The position numbers and the translations under genes are program-made. From Lutimonas halocynthiae (GTDB taxonomy: Bacteria > Bacteroidota > Bacteroidia > Flavobacteriales > Flavobacteriaceae), in the NCBI RefSeq assembly GCF_030409835.1, contig NZ_JAUFQO010000004.1:124001-188000 (forward strand): DNA of 64,000 nt. Direction: 5' to 3'. Under the pieces are notes generated by a model. That model saw only the letters and a program-made list of their open reading frames with translations, was not told the DNA's origin and did no database searches. This document shows, in pieces, positions 51,254 through 61,344 of the stretch; positions within the stretch are counted from its first letter, which is position 1; every line of letters begins with the position of its first letter.

Positions 51254-53662
51254 GTGTTTTCCAAAATAAACCTACTACTTATTATAGCCTTATTAACCGT
51301 TAGCAATGTGCTGGCACAAACAGGCTCCATTAAAGGACGTGTATACAACGAGATTAACAACGAAAGCATACCCTTTGCAAACATCGTACTGGATAGTACG
51401 CAAATCGGCACAACCTCTGATGAAGAGGGCCGCTTTGAAATTGATAATATCAAACCTGGCATTTACAATCTTACCTGTAGCTTTGTTGGCTTTAAGACAA
51501 GCTATATCTATGAAATTAGTATAGGATCTGCCAGTACTACTGATATCAATATCGCTTTAGAAGAAGAAAGCGCGCTTTTAGACCAGGTAATTATACAAAC
51601 CAATAGAATAGAAAAATCTGCAGAAAGCCCCTTAAGTAAACAGACTATTGGCGCTACTGAAATTTATAGAAATCCAGGCGCTAACCGGGATATCTCAAAA
51701 GTGATACAAATTCTACCCGGTGTTGCCACTACAGTGAGTTTCAGAAATGACATCATTGTTAGAGGAGGCGCACCAAATGAAAACCGTTTTTATTTAGACG
51801 GTATCGAAATACCAAACATCAATCACTTTGCCACACAAGGTTCTTCTGGAGGACCAGTGGGTATGATCAATGTGAATTTTATACGTGATGTAGACTTCTA
51901 CTCCGGTGCTTTCCCGGCGAATAGAGGGAACGCCTTGAGTTCTGTTATGGATTTTCAACAAGTTACCGGGAACAGAGAAAAATTAGGAGGAAGTTTTATG
52001 CTTGGCTCAAGTGATGTCGGTCTGACGCTGAATGGACCAACTGGTAAAAATTCTTCATTTATTTTATCCGCCCGACGCTCTTACCTGCAATTCTTGTTTC
52101 AAGCCCTTAAATTGCCTTTTTTACCCACCTATAATGATTTCCAGTACAAACACTTCTTCGAATTTGGAGACAAAGACCAACTTACAATTGTCGGTCTCGG
52201 TGCCATTGATAATTTTGAATTAAATACGGAAGTAAATGACGGTGAAACAGACCAGGAAACTATAGACCGCAACAATTACATACTTGGTAATTTACCCGTT
52301 AGTGAGCAATGGAATTACACTATAGGTGCTAATTGGAAACATTATTCAAAAAATAGTTTTCAAAATGTTGTAGTCAGTAGAAATCATTTAAACAATACTT
52401 CTACCAAATACAAAGACAATATCGAGGATCCGGATTTGTTGCTTTTAGATTATAATTCAGAAGAAATCGAAAACAAACTCCGCGTTGAAAGCACCAAAAG
52501 AATGAACGGCTGGAACTGGAATATTGGAGCTGGCTTTGAGCATGTAAAATATACCAACTCAACCTTTAAGGAAACAGTGATCAATGGGGACGTTACTACC
52601 ATTGATTTCGATTCTGAATTTACAATGCAGAAATATTCATTTTTTACCCACGTGAGCAAGTCAGTATTAAATGAGCGTTTATCTCTTTCACTTGGCTTAA
52701 GAAGTGATGCAAATAGTTACTCAGATGAAATGTCAAATTTACTTGATCAATTATCTCCAAGATTTTCGGCATCCTATCAATTCACTGAAAAATTCTCTGC
52801 CAGTTTTAACTTAGGGCGATACTATCAGCTGCCTGCCTATACCGTAATGGGATATGCCGATAGTGACGGAAACCCAGTGAATAAAGAAAATGGAATCACT
52901 TATATTCAAAGTGATCATATTGTAGCAGGGGTTCAGTACAATCCTACTAAATACTCGAAGATCACAGTTGAAACCTTTTATAAAAAATATGATGACTATC
53001 CGTTTTTGACCAATGATAGTATTTCATTGGCAAATCTAGGTGGTGATTTTGGTGTTATCGGAAATGAACCAGCCGTATCGATTTCAAAAGGACGTAGCTA
53101 TGGTTTAGAAGTATTTCTCCAACAAAAATTAAGCTCAACCGTCTATGGCTTGATCTCTTATACTTTTGTGAGAAGTGAATTTGAAGATAAGGATAATAAT
53201 TATGTGGCCTCATCTTGGGACAATAGACATGTTTTGAATATCACAGCAGGTAAAAAATTGAAAAAGAACTGGGAAATTGGTGCTAAATTCAGATTTCTTG
53301 GAGGCTCACCCTATACGCCTTATGACATTGAACAATCTTCTAAAAAAGAAAACTGGGATGTTACAAATAGCGGTATTAATGATTGGGATCTTTTAAATAC
53401 GCAGCGAAATGGGAATTCTCATGGTCTTGACCTGAGAGTAGACAAGCGTTGGTTCTTTAAAAAATGGGCGCTAAATGCCTATCTGGACATACAGAATATT
53501 TATAATTTCCAAACAGAAACCAAACCCTTTTTAGATGTGGTTAGAGATGATAATGGAAATCCTATTGAAGATCCAAACAATCCTGACAGCTACCTCACTC
53601 AAGAGATCGAAAATACGACAGGTACGGTTCTTCCTTCAATAGGAATTATGGTAGAATTTTAA
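51254..53662 (+). CDS. TonB-dependent outer-membrane receptor
   Basis: 802 aa from GTG 51254, which gives the signal peptide MFSKINLLLIIALLTVSNVL; the frame is open back to a TTG at 51152, but that adds a non-signal stretch. An N-terminal carboxypeptidase-regulatory-like domain (~24-105: GSIKGRVYNEINNESIPFAN) is followed by the plug (NRDISKVIQILPGVATTVS, FYLDGIEIPN) and a 22-strand barrel that ends in the aromatic VLPSIGIMVEF. No SusD gene follows, so it is not a glycan-utilisation pair. Ligand unknown; it comes 129 bases after the FAS1 gene. Confidence 0.92.
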   Translation: MFSKINLLLIIALLTVSNVLAQTGSIKGRVYNEINNESIPFANIVLDSTQIGTTSDEEGRFEIDNIKPGIYNLTCSFVGFKTSYIYEISIGSASTTDINIALEEESALLDQVIIQTNRIEKSAESPLSKQTIGATEIYRNPGANRDISKVIQILPGVATTVSFRNDIIVRGGAPNENRFYLDGIEIPNINHFATQGSSGGPVGMINVNFIRDVDFYSGAFPANRGNALSSVMDFQQVTGNREKLGGSFMLGSSDVGLTLNGPTGKNSSFILSARRSYLQFLFQALKLPFLPTYNDFQYKHFFEFGDKDQLTIVGLGAIDNFELNTEVNDGETDQETIDRNNYILGNLPVSEQWNYTIGANWKHYSKNSFQNVVVSRNHLNNTSTKYKDNIEDPDLLLLDYNSEEIENKLRVESTKRMNGWNWNIGAGFEHVKYTNSTFKETVINGDVTTIDFDSEFTMQKYSFFTHVSKSVLNERLSLSLGLRSDANSYSDEMSNLLDQLSPRFSASYQFTEKFSASFNLGRYYQLPAYTVMGYADSDGNPVNKENGITYIQSDHIVAGVQYNPTKYSKITVETFYKKYDDYPFLTNDSISLANLGGDFGVIGNEPAVSISKGRSYGLEVFLQQKLSSTVYGLISYTFVRSEFEDKDNNYVASSWDNRHVLNITAGKKLKKNWEIGAKFRFLGGSPYTPYDIEQSSKKENWDVTNSGINDWDLLNTQRNGNSHGLDLRVDKRWFFKKWALNAYLDIQNIYNFQTETKPFLDVVRDDNGNPIEDPNNPDSYLTQEIENTTGTVLPSIGIMVEF

Positions 53663-53678
53663 TGACAATTAATGATGC

Positions 53679-55352
53679 CTAGCTTTTTGCATAGGCCTCT
53701 TCATGAACATTCGCAACGGCTCTTCCAGAAGGGTCGTTCATGTTTTTAAAGCTTTCGTCCCACTCTAGTGCAATCTTTGTACTACAAGCCACTGAGGCTT
53801 CCTGTGGCACACATAATGCTGCCGTATCCGAAGGGAAATGACTTGCAAATATACTTCTGTAATAGAACTCCTCTTTTGAGGTAGGTGTTTGAATTGGAAA
53901 CTTATATTTAGCATTAGCCAATTGTTCGTCAGAAACTTCCTGATCAACAACTTCTTTTAAAGTATCAATCCAGCTATACCCTACACCATCTGAAAATTGT
54001 TCTTTTTGCCTCCAGGCAACACTTTCAGGAAGGTATTGTTCAAATGCCTTTCTAATAACCCACTTTTCCATGCGCTCTCCGTTGATCATTTTATCTTCAG
54101 GGTTAATTCGCATCGCCACATCCATGAATTCTTTATCCAAAAACGGAACCCTACCTTCAATACCCCAAGCCGCTAGGGACTTGTTGGCTCTTAAGCAATC
54201 ATACATGTGTAATTTTTCCAGCTTTCTCACCGTTTCTTTATGAAATTCTTCAGCACTTGGCGCTTTATGAAAGTATAAATAGCCACCAAACAATTCATCT
54301 GCTCCTTCTCCGGACAATACCATTTTTACTCCCATAGACTTGATAACTCTTGCCATTAAGTACATTGGGGTTGAGGCCCGAATCGTTGTTATATCATAAG
54401 TTTCAAGGTTATAAACAACATCCTTGATCGCATCTAATCCTTCCTGAATCGTAAATTTTATTTCATGATGAACGGTTCCAATATGGTCAGCTACAAGTTG
54501 AGCTGCAGCCAAATCAGGAGATCCTTCAAGCCCTACAGAAAACGAATGCAAACGAGGCCACCAGGCTTCTTGTGTATCACCAGACTCAACTCGTTTTTCA
54601 GCATATTTTTTTGCCAAAGCAGAGGTTACAGATGAATCTAAGCCACCTGATAATAAAACACCATAAGGTACATCACTCATCAGCTGTCTGTGAACAGCTG
54701 CTTCAAGTGCATCATGTAACTCATCTATACTTGTCTGGTTTTCTTTAACTGCATCAAACTCTGTCCAGTCTCTGTTATACCATCTTACTAATTTTCCATC
54801 TTTACTAGACATATAATGCCCTGGAGGGAATAATTCAATTTTAGTACAGACGCCTTCAAGCGCTTTAAGCTCTGATGCTACGTAAAAAGTGCCGTTGGCA
54901 TCCCAACCGATATACAATGGAATAATTCCCATATGGTCTCTCGCCACAAAATACTCATCCTTCTCAACATCATAAATGGCAAATCCAAAAATACCATTCA
55001 TCTCATCTATAAAATCAGCACCTTTCGCTTTGTATAAAGCTAAAATCACTTCACAATCAGAATCAGTTTGAAAATTATACTTGCCTTCAAACTGCTGGCG
55101 TAACTCTTGATGATTATATATCTCTCCATTGGCTGCTAAAACCAATTTTTTATCTTCACTAAATAGCGGTTGTTTTCCTGATGCTGGATCAACAATTGCC
55201 AAACGCTCATGCGCTAAAATCGCCTTGTCATTACTATATATCCCACTCCAGTCTGGCCCGCGGTGACGGATCTTTTTTGACATCTCCAACAACTGTGGTC
55301 TTAAAACCTCAGCCTTCTCTTTTAAATCAAATGCACATACTATTCCACACAT
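53679..55352 (-). CDS. asnB: Asparagine synthase B (glutamine-hydrolysing)
   Basis: 557 aa. Cys2 (MCGIVCAFDL) is the glutaminase nucleophile, with RHRGPDWSGIY and NGEIYNHQELR as further N-terminal motifs. The synthetase domain has the PP-loop LLSGGLDSSVTSALA (~232) and SGEGADELFGGYLYFHKAP (~344). It makes Asn from Asp, Gln and ATP. Single gene, convergent with the TonB receptor (16-base gap). A near-consensus -7 element (CATATTTG) lies upstream at 55383-55390. Confidence 0.96.
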   Translation of the reverse strand: MCGIVCAFDLKEKAEVLRPQLLEMSKKIRHRGPDWSGIYSNDKAILAHERLAIVDPASGKQPLFSEDKKLVLAANGEIYNHQELRQQFEGKYNFQTDSDCEVILALYKAKGADFIDEMNGIFGFAIYDVEKDEYFVARDHMGIIPLYIGWDANGTFYVASELKALEGVCTKIELFPPGHYMSSKDGKLVRWYNRDWTEFDAVKENQTSIDELHDALEAAVHRQLMSDVPYGVLLSGGLDSSVTSALAKKYAEKRVESGDTQEAWWPRLHSFSVGLEGSPDLAAAQLVADHIGTVHHEIKFTIQEGLDAIKDVVYNLETYDITTIRASTPMYLMARVIKSMGVKMVLSGEGADELFGGYLYFHKAPSAEEFHKETVRKLEKLHMYDCLRANKSLAAWGIEGRVPFLDKEFMDVAMRINPEDKMINGERMEKWVIRKAFEQYLPESVAWRQKEQFSDGVGYSWIDTLKEVVDQEVSDEQLANAKYKFPIQTPTSKEEFYYRSIFASHFPSDTAALCVPQEASVACSTKIALEWDESFKNMNDPSGRAVANVHEEAYAKS

Positions 55353-55598
55353 CTCTTTCCTGTTTTATTGTTTATTAGAATGCAAATATGATTTAATTAT
55401 TTCAATACGTAAACATAATATCAATATTAGTTATAATTTAACACCTTAATGCTAATATAAGTTTAAATATGTAATCAAACTCTTTTGATTTCATTTCATT
55501 AGTTTACAATCTGAAATCAGTAAAAATTTTAATTGCAACAGAGCCCTTCTTAAGTAGGAATAAATTTTCAAAACTAGTAAGTTTACCAGTGACTACAA

Positions 55599-57062
55599 AT
55601 GCAGCTACACATGAATGAGTTAGAACAAAAAATACAAGAACTTGAGCAAATATCGAATGCCTTAGAGCCTAACGAAAAAGAGAGAAACCTCTTTTTTGAT
55701 CAGACTAAAAAATTTGCTCATGATTTTATCAATTCATTAACAACAAAAAAAGCTTACAATCAAGCAGCAATTGATCCTAGCAGCTTTACTATAGGTGACA
55801 AAAATATAGGTATGGCAGAAATCATCCTCACTTATGAGAATGAAGTGGCCAACAAGGGTATTAACGCTGCATCAGGTAGTCATCTAGGTTATATACCAGG
55901 CGGAGGAATTTTTAGTGCTTCCCTGGCCGATGTAATGGTTGGAGTTAGCAATGAATATGCAGGTATGCATTTTGCATCTCCCGGCGGAGTAGCCATGGAG
56001 CATGAATTAATTCGTTGGATGTCATCCATATTCGGTTATCCTGAAAAAAGCATTGGGAATTTAACTTCAGGGGGATCTATAGCCAATCTTATTGCGCTCA
56101 CTTCTGCAAGAGATAAGCATAAAATCAAGGGAAGTAAAATTGAAAAAAGTGTCATCTACCTGAGCGAACAAACGCATCATTGTATCCAAAAGGCCTTAAG
56201 AATTATCGGTCTGGAGGATATCATCATTCGCTATGTAAAAATTGATCCTAGATCAAAAATAATTATATCTGATTTAACAAAGCTCATTATAGAAGATATT
56301 TTGCTTGGCTTATTGCCTTTTTTAGTAGTAGGCTCAGCCGGGACAACAGACACTGGCGCAATCGACCCTCTTGAAGAGATGGCTAAAATTTGCCAAACAC
56401 ACAATTTATGGTTTCATGTAGATGCAGCCTATGGTGGATTCTTTATGTTGCTTGATAAGCAAAAACGTGCTTTTAAAGGCATTGAACTTTCAGACTCATT
56501 AGTTGTCGATCCGCATAAAGGGCTTTTTTTACCCTATGGTATTGGAGCGGTTTTGATCAAAGACAAAGAAGCCGTCTTCCACTCTCATCATCAAACAGCC
56601 AATTATATGCAAGACGCTTTGAAGGAAGCATCTCCTATCAACCCTGCGGATGTATCACCTGAACTCACCAAACATTTTCGAGGTATGCGCATGTGGCTAC
56701 CTCTTCAATTACATGGTGTCGAACCATTTAAAGCCTGTTTAGAAGAAAAAATTTATCTCCTTCAGTATATGAGATCAAAACTTGACAAACTCGGATTTTC
56801 ACTTGGCCCTGAACCTGACCTTTCTGTTAGCTATTTCTGGTTTGAAACAAAAGCAACAGATCGTGACGAATTCAACAAAAAATTACTAGAATTTATTCAT
56901 GAGGATGGAAGAAGCTTTTTAAGCTCAACCAAGATAAAAGAACAGTTCGTTATTCGCATTGCCATCCTTTCCTTTAGAACCAAACTTAAAGCGGCAGATC
57001 AGGCCTTAAAAATGATTGAGCGCTGCTTGAGAAAAACGAAATTATTTTTCAAAAAAATCTAA
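55599..57062 (+). CDS. PLP-dependent group II amino-acid decarboxylase
   Basis: 487 aa (a second in-frame ATG at 55611 is possible). The PLP-binding Lys is in VVDPHKGLFLPYG (~308), with WFHVDAAYGGFFML (~269) holding the Asp and LTSGGSIANLIALTSARD (~157) the phosphate site. It resembles aromatic-L-amino-acid/tyrosine decarboxylases and related glutamate/diaminobutyrate enzymes; specificity cannot be told apart by eye. Soluble. It stands alone, with no transporter gene next to it; about 245 AT-rich bases upstream contain no other feature. Confidence 0.88.
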   Translation: MQLHMNELEQKIQELEQISNALEPNEKERNLFFDQTKKFAHDFINSLTTKKAYNQAAIDPSSFTIGDKNIGMAEIILTYENEVANKGINAASGSHLGYIPGGGIFSASLADVMVGVSNEYAGMHFASPGGVAMEHELIRWMSSIFGYPEKSIGNLTSGGSIANLIALTSARDKHKIKGSKIEKSVIYLSEQTHHCIQKALRIIGLEDIIIRYVKIDPRSKIIISDLTKLIIEDILLGLLPFLVVGSAGTTDTGAIDPLEEMAKICQTHNLWFHVDAAYGGFFMLLDKQKRAFKGIELSDSLVVDPHKGLFLPYGIGAVLIKDKEAVFHSHHQTANYMQDALKEASPINPADVSPELTKHFRGMRMWLPLQLHGVEPFKACLEEKIYLLQYMRSKLDKLGFSLGPEPDLSVSYFWFETKATDRDEFNKKLLEFIHEDGRSFLSSTKIKEQFVIRIAILSFRTKLKAADQALKMIERCLRKTKLFFKKI

Positions 57063-57127
57063 AATTGTAATCTTTAAAAGCGAAACACTATCCAAATTGA
57101 ATTAACAAGATTTGTCGCGTTGCGCAA

Positions 57128-58216
57128 TTACATGAGCTTCTTTATGGATTCATAAATAGACAATCCTACATCGCTCCCGTATAAACCTGATTTAAAGTCA
57201 ACATTTTCAGCTAGATAACGCTTGCTCTCTTGTAACATTTTTTCGGCATCACTTCCAACAATGGATGCATACCCTTCAGTAACGAGTTCAACCCATTCCG
57301 TTTCTTCCCTTACAATAAGGCAAGGCTTTTCATTAAAATAAGCTTCTTTTTGAAGGCCGCCACTATCTGTAACGACAAGATTACAATGCTTTAATAATTG
57401 CAGCATATCAAAATAACCCACTGGATCAATTAATAAACCAGTAAAGTTAAGTGCATACTTTTTCAACAATCCTTTGGTTCTCGGGTGCAATGGCATCACT
57501 ACCTGCGCCACATCAGAAATATTATTGAGGCCTTCGATGATGGCTTTTAATCGTTGACGATCGTCAGTGTTTTCCTGCCTATGGATAGTTGCCATAACAA
57601 ACCTTTTCTCATCTAAGCCTAGTTTTTCAACAATGGCAGATCTCGTTTCTGATAACTTACCATAAAACTCAACCGCATCGTGCATGATATCACCACTTAG
57701 TTCAATCTTCGAATTGAAATTATCAAATCCCTCAGCTTTTAAATTCGAAACTGCCGTTTTTGTTGGACAAAGCATCAGGTCAGATATTCTATCGGTTAGA
57801 ATTCTGTTCACTTCTTCAGGCATGGCCATATTAAATGACCTAAGACCTGCTTCAATATGAGCTACTCGAATACCAAGTTTTTTTGCGGCCAAAGCCCCTG
57901 CAAGCGTTGAATTCGTATCTCCATAGACCACAACTAAAAGAGGTTTCTCTATCAATAAGACCTCTTCTATTTTTTCAAGCATTCTACCTGTCATGGCTCC
58001 ATGCCCTACTCCATTAATATCAAAATTGTACTTAGGTTTAGGAATCTCCATTTCGGTGAAAAAGACTTCACTCATGTTGGCATCAAAGTGCTGGCCTGTA
58101 TGAATAATCACTTCCGAAAACTCTTCCTTGTCGGCTATTATTCTGCTTAATACAGCTGCCTTCACAAACTGCGGACGTGCGCCTAAAATACTTACTATTT
58201 TTTTCAAATTTCCCAA
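57128..58216 (-). CDS. wecB: UDP-N-acetylglucosamine 2-epimerase (non-hydrolysing)
   Basis: 362 aa. The family opening SILGARPQFVKAAVLSR, IIHTGQHFDANMSEVFF (~37), VVYGDTNSTLAGALAAKKL (~95), HIEAGLRSFN (~120) and TDSGGLQKEAYF (~285) are present. It interconverts UDP-GlcNAc and UDP-ManNAc for surface polysaccharide. The start is a TTG (58216); another TTG three codons later (58207) is equally plausible, and no ATG is available. Downstream member of the glycan gene group, 103 bases after the first GT4 gene. Confidence 0.93.
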   Translation of the reverse strand: MGNLKKIVSILGARPQFVKAAVLSRIIADKEEFSEVIIHTGQHFDANMSEVFFTEMEIPKPKYNFDINGVGHGAMTGRMLEKIEEVLLIEKPLLVVVYGDTNSTLAGALAAKKLGIRVAHIEAGLRSFNMAMPEEVNRILTDRISDLMLCPTKTAVSNLKAEGFDNFNSKIELSGDIMHDAVEFYGKLSETRSAIVEKLGLDEKRFVMATIHRQENTDDRQRLKAIIEGLNNISDVAQVVMPLHPRTKGLLKKYALNFTGLLIDPVGYFDMLQLLKHCNLVVTDSGGLQKEAYFNEKPCLIVREETEWVELVTEGYASIVGSDAEKMLQESKRYLAENVDFKSGLYGSDVGLSIYESIKKLM

Positions 58217-58319
58217 TTAATGAACTGATTTGTTTTTCGATTGATGCTTCTGAATCCTATCTAATTCTAAGATAAACTTAAACAATAATCTATATTTTTT
58301 AGCTAATTCTAAATAAATA

Positions 58320-59591
58320 TCACAGACTCTTTAAAATAGTAGCCAATTCTTTGGTTAAATTCTTTCTGTGGTAGCGATCAATGTTTTTGGTATGGTTTAA
58401 CAATTGCCCGGTTTTAAATGCTTCATAATACTTTAGCAGCATTTTTTTCAATGACAAAAGGTCATCAAAATCAACCATTTGACCCGCTTCTGTCTTATTT
58501 AGTATTTCAGCCAAATCGCCATCTACAGGACCTATTCCAATGATGGGCCTCTTACTTTGCAAATACTCAAATACTTTTCCTGTAATAACTGATCGTGATG
58601 ATGGTACATCATTCACCGCCAATAAAAGTAATTGAGATGAGCGCTGAAATTTTAACACATCTTTATGCGCTACATACGCTACAAAGTTCACATGATCATT
58701 CAACCCTAAGGCCTCAACACTTTGGTACACTTCATCATCACATTTTCCGATAAGCTTAACGCTGAGATCGCTTGAGAAGTCTTCATTTTCGTCGATCAAC
58801 TCCCTTAATGCCTGCCAAAATATTTTAGGATTTCGATCGGCATTCATCATTCCTATATGTGAAATGCTAAATTTAGTATCCATGGCCACCTCACTATCTT
58901 CAACTTGCTCATCAAAGCCATTACTTATAACATATGTATTTTGATTGCGGTCAATAAATTCTTCCCTCATGGTTTTACCAACAACAATTACCGCATCGGC
59001 CTCCATCAACACCTTATTTTCCAATTCATGATGTTTTTTTCTAGCCCCATCTGTCAAAGGTAAATTATGAAAATAATCAATATTGGTCCAAGGATCTCTA
59101 AAATCAGCAAGCCATTTGACACCACAAATCCTTTTAAGTTCAGCACCAATCATGTGAACACTATGTGGAGGACCTGTACTAATTATAACATCTACCGGAT
59201 TCTCTTTGAGAAAGGCAGTCAGTTTACGTACTGAAGGTTTAATCCAATACTTTCTGGCATCTGGAATAAAATAGTTTGCCCTTATATAGTGCATTTGCCT
59301 TTGTAAAAAGGAAGGGTCTGGATTTAAAAAACCTGCGCTTTGATTTTTCTCATTATTCTTGAACTTAGATAATACGTTGTTCGGCTCCCAAATAGGCTCG
59401 CGTAACACCTGTAAATCAACAGGTACCTCAGACAGCAAACTTTCATCTTCAACAGCATAGTTCGGGTTTTCAACGGTGTATACTATTGGGTCAATTCCAA
59501 AACAAGAAAAATACTTGATGAATTTGAGCCAGCGTTGCACTCCACTACCACCTGCCGGCGGCCAATAATATGTAATTAATAAAATCTTCAA
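58320..59591 (-). CDS. GT4 family glycosyltransferase (WcaI-like)
   Basis: 423 aa. The opening ILLITYYWPPAGGSGVQRW and the segment DVIISTGPPHSVHMIG (~122) match the WcaI-like/GT4 group; a C-terminal Rossmann domain follows from about 240. TTG start at 59591 overlaps the stop of the upstream GT gene by 4 bases (TTGA), so the two are coupled. It likely transfers a sugar to a lipid-linked glycan on the cytoplasmic face. Sugar unknown. Confidence 0.88.
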   Translation of the reverse strand: MKILLITYYWPPAGGSGVQRWLKFIKYFSCFGIDPIVYTVENPNYAVEDESLLSEVPVDLQVLREPIWEPNNVLSKFKNNEKNQSAGFLNPDPSFLQRQMHYIRANYFIPDARKYWIKPSVRKLTAFLKENPVDVIISTGPPHSVHMIGAELKRICGVKWLADFRDPWTNIDYFHNLPLTDGARKKHHELENKVLMEADAVIVVGKTMREEFIDRNQNTYVISNGFDEQVEDSEVAMDTKFSISHIGMMNADRNPKIFWQALRELIDENEDFSSDLSVKLIGKCDDEVYQSVEALGLNDHVNFVAYVAHKDVLKFQRSSQLLLLAVNDVPSSRSVITGKVFEYLQSKRPIIGIGPVDGDLAEILNKTEAGQMVDFDDLLSLKKMLLKYYEAFKTGQLLNHTKNIDRYHRKNLTKELATILKSL

Positions 59592-60790
59592 CTCTTTTCA
59601 AATTCTAAATATAAGTCCTTCAGATTTCTTGAGACCTTTTCCCAGGAAAATTTCTGTTCAATAAAGTGCTTTCCGTTTTGTCCTAGTTCATTGCATAATT
59701 TCGGATCATTAAATAATAGCATGATTTTCTCGGCTATCTCATTTGCATCCTTCTCCTTATGAACCAAGCCGCTTTTCACCTCATTTATCAAATTTTTTTG
59801 AGCCCTAACATCACTGACCAACAAGGGCAGCGAAAAGCTCATGTACTGAAATAATTTATTTGCATAGGTTGTGTCATGATAAAGGTTTCTATGCAAAGGT
59901 GAGATCCCTAAATGAGCAGCCATCAGGTAGCTGGGAAAAAGACTCACGTCTTGCCATCCTTCAAAATCAACCACTTCATTCAAATCAAGTTCGGCCACTT
60001 TCTGTTTAAGGATTTCATCGGATGAGTTTTTCCCTACGATAACCAGCTTAATGACGTCCTTCATCTCTTTATCCTTACATAAAATTCCCATGGCCTCAAT
60101 GGCAGAGATCAAACCCCTTCTGAGCCCAGTATCTCCCAAATAAAGTAAAACGAATTTATCCTTATACTTCTCTAATATTGATAAATCAGTGCTATAATTC
60201 TCATAAAAAGAACGCTTCACTGTATTAGGCACCACTACAAATTTATCTTTTGATTGCTCAGTTCTGTCAACTAATTCTTCTTTAGATTCTTTGGTCACAA
60301 CAATTACCTTGTCTGCTTTCTTAACAAATTCGACTTCCTTTCTTTTCCATGCTTCAGGTGAGATCAAAATATTACCTGGAAATTTACCCAGATGCGGGTA
60401 ACTTTTCATGATTTCAGGCCTGTTCTCATGCAGGTCTAAAACTACTGGAAGATGTAATTTATTATTTGCTTTAAAAACCGCATCTGCAATCACCATGTCG
60501 TGTACATGTATCATATCAATGTGATTCTCATTTAAAAAATGAGTAACCTTTTTAGACATCATTATCTTATACAGCGGCAAAGTATAAGCAAGGGCTGAAG
60601 CTTTGTACTCCAGTTGATTACTTGGATATCTTTTAACCTCAATCTCATTTATGATCTCCTCCTCAAAAGTCAGTTTATAGCCGAGACAAAAAAGAAAAAC
60701 TTTATGACCACTTTCGATTAATGCCAAGGCCTCATTCTCAACCCGAGGATCAGGAGGAAAGGTCTTGTCTAAAATCATTCCAATTCTCAT
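59588..60790 (-). CDS. GT4 family glycosyltransferase
   Basis: 400 aa. Begins MILDKTFPPDPRVENEALAL-like (preceded by MRIG), then HVHDMVIADA (~97), VVLDLHENRPE (~116) and VVPNTVKRSF (~186). The C-terminal GT-B domain has LYLGDTGLRRGLISAIEAMG (~216-235) and YMSFSLPLLVSDV (~315). Co-transcribed with the next GT (4-base overlap) and the methyltransferase (12-base gap). Part of a surface polysaccharide pathway. Confidence 0.9.
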   Translation of the reverse strand: MRIGMILDKTFPPDPRVENEALALIESGHKVFLFCLGYKLTFEEEIINEIEVKRYPSNQLEYKASALAYTLPLYKIMMSKKVTHFLNENHIDMIHVHDMVIADAVFKANNKLHLPVVLDLHENRPEIMKSYPHLGKFPGNILISPEAWKRKEVEFVKKADKVIVVTKESKEELVDRTEQSKDKFVVVPNTVKRSFYENYSTDLSILEKYKDKFVLLYLGDTGLRRGLISAIEAMGILCKDKEMKDVIKLVIVGKNSSDEILKQKVAELDLNEVVDFEGWQDVSLFPSYLMAAHLGISPLHRNLYHDTTYANKLFQYMSFSLPLLVSDVRAQKNLINEVKSGLVHKEKDANEIAEKIMLLFNDPKLCNELGQNGKHFIEQKFSWEKVSRNLKDLYLEFEKS

Positions 60791-60802
60791 GTCGTTTGGA
60801 GT

Positions 60803-61333
60803 CTATCTTTCCGCATAAACGGCGTAGTATCTGGGTGTGAATTTTCTTAGAATAGGTCTGAATCCAATCTTCTTAACAGGGCTTGACCATTTTTCTATTT
60901 TTTTGATATGCCAACCTGATTTTTCAAGTAACCAATCAAACTGCCAATCTTCAAATTCATGGTAGTGCCTGTCCCATTTATCAGTTTTGCTTCTATAAGC
61001 GCTGGCAAACCATAGTTTTAAAGGAACTGTTGTTATTAATTTAGAGGCTTTAACTGTATTTAGCACATTAAAAGGTGCTATCAGGTGTTCAAAAATCTCA
61101 AAAGCGGTTACGGCGTCAACTTCATAATTCAAGACAGTTTTGTAGTCAAAATCAAGGTCTTCACCTGAGGTATTATAAACCGTATAACCATGGGCTTCAA
61201 GGATCTCACTCAATTCGTTTCGAACGCCCAAGTCTAAAATAGTGGCTGGTGCTGGCAAGACAGATTGTAAAAATGCTAGCGTATGGTTATATCTTTTTTT
61301 CGGAACCGTTTTATACGATTTAAAATTAGCCAT
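60803..61333 (-). CDS. SAM-dependent methyltransferase, short class I type
   Basis: 176 aa from ATG 61333; the frame extends to 61381 inside the YfhO gene, but the 61333 start leaves a normal 11-base gap. Motif I is TILDLGVRNELSEILE (~42); the acidic end of strand 2 is GEDLDFDY (~67) and AVTAFEIFEHLIAPFNVL (~79) follows. The C-terminal YRSKTDKWDRHYHEFEDW stretch is typical for Methyltransf_11-like enzymes in glycan clusters. Substrate unknown. Confidence 0.82.
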   Translation of the reverse strand: MANFKSYKTVPKKRYNHTLAFLQSVLPAPATILDLGVRNELSEILEAHGYTVYNTSGEDLDFDYKTVLNYEVDAVTAFEIFEHLIAPFNVLNTVKASKLITTVPLKLWFASAYRSKTDKWDRHYHEFEDWQFDWLLEKSGWHIKKIEKWSSPVKKIGFRPILRKFTPRYYAVYAER

Positions 61334-61344
61334 CTGAATGCGTT

